From contig NZ_CP025407.1 of the NCBI RefSeq assembly GCF_002847285.1, positions 620,001 through 684,000 on the forward strand: a stretch of 64,000 nucleotides of DNA, written 5' to 3'. The stretch is from Streptomyces sp. CMB-StM0423. Its GTDB lineage: Bacteria > Actinomycetota > Actinomycetes > Streptomycetales > Streptomycetaceae. The position numbers and the translations under genes were made by a program. Shown here in pieces: positions 63,822 to 64,000 of this stretch (the first letter of the stretch is position 1; every line of letters begins with the position of its first letter). Below the pieces are notes generated by a model that made no database searches, had not been told where the DNA came from, and worked only from the letters and a program-made list of their open reading frames with translations.

Positions 63822-63901
63822 GCGCGCCGGCGGGTCGCGGTACGGGCGGCGGGCTGTGCGCCCAGCCGGTGGTGGTCGCGGTGACGGTGTCCGTGGCCCA
63901 T
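63818..63901 (-). CDS. 27-residue His-rich peptide
   Basis: A tiny open frame with MGHGHRHRDHHRLGAQPAAR and seven more residues; five His in the first eleven positions resemble a metal-binding tag. GGGAGG five bases upstream of ATG 63901 is a strong ribosome site, and the stop overlaps the next gene (ATGA). The site and coupling support it as a real gene or a translational lead-in for the downstream protein. No family recognised. Confidence 0.5.
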   Translation of the reverse strand: MGHGHRHRDHHRLGAQPAARTATRRRA

Positions 63902-64000
63902 GACGCCCTCCCAGTCGAGCCGGGTGCCGCGTCCTGACGCGGCGGCTGCTGCCGAGGGTCGGGCCGCGAGATGAACGCCGCGCGACCCGGCGGTGATCCC

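Overview
The window is high-GC actinobacterial DNA, most likely from a Streptomyces or a close relative. The evidence is strong G/C third-position bias, many GTG and one TTG start codons, tightly overlapping operons (ATGA junctions), a cvnABCD conservon, an XRE-DUF5753/DUF397 pair, many secreted Tat or Sec enzymes and very large subtilisin-like proteases. No rRNA, tRNA, CRISPR array, integrase, transposase or phage module was seen. The window reads as ordinary chromosome with several local gene-decay scars.

Layout. 1-3.1 kb: a sugar ABC transporter (permease running off the left edge, lipoprotein binding protein) divergent from its LacI regulator. 3.3-6.0 kb: secreted GSDH-type sugar dehydrogenase, then a coupled SDR/AhpD-like pair. 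6.0-12.5 kb: a probable sulfur-scavenging module made of a leaderless Cys-containing leader peptide, Tat-exported sulfatase, stand-alone winged-helix protein, reduced LLM flavin monooxygenase, and a large FAD/NAD(P)-binding protein fused to a TPR (TTC38-like) half. Similar TTCCTA/TAGGAA inverted repeats precede both transcription units. 12.5-19.6 kb: membrane protein, a 1016-residue secreted PA14/propeller/CBM/DUF1080 protein, a DapA-like aldolase, a DEDDh exonuclease and a ROK regulator. 19.7-26.5 kb: a complete form II CO-dehydrogenase-like cox operon (S-L-M-D-E-G).

26.7-37 kb: cysteine desulfurase-like protein, Tat-exported sulfite-oxidase-like enzyme, Pro/Thr-rich surface protein, DUF4239 protein, aldo/keto reductase, KAS III, glycerophosphodiester phosphodiesterase, secreted EEP-family nuclease/phosphatase, glycerol-kinase-like FGGY kinase. 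37-43.5 kb: conservon cvnABCD, an APC permease and a TPR-like hypothetical. 43.8-45.3 kb: a decayed zone with a frameshifted LAXTG-anchored surface-protein tail abutting a haem-transporter ATPase tail, and a truncated SAM methyltransferase. 45.5-47.2 kb: XRE/DUF397/small-protein unit. 47.3-48.3 kb: rhamnose mutarotase plus SDR. 48.5-51.1 kb: TetR and a leaderless ABC exporter. 51-59.7 kb: two paralogous giant S8 peptidases flanking a TrmB/LuxR-type regulator, with a near-identical inverted repeat upstream of both protease genes. 59.7-64 kb: hydrolase remnant, LysR/EamA pair, secreted asparaginase-type Ntn hydrolase, and a tiny His-rich peptide coupled to an unknown protein.

The two most promising candidates for little-described systems are the sulfur module (leader peptide, shared palindrome, orphan winged helix, FAD-TPR fusion) and the protease/regulator trio with its shared operator. 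Several enzymes elsewhere (sulfite oxidase, cysteine desulfurase-like protein) fit the sulfur theme but are not linked to it by any site I could see.
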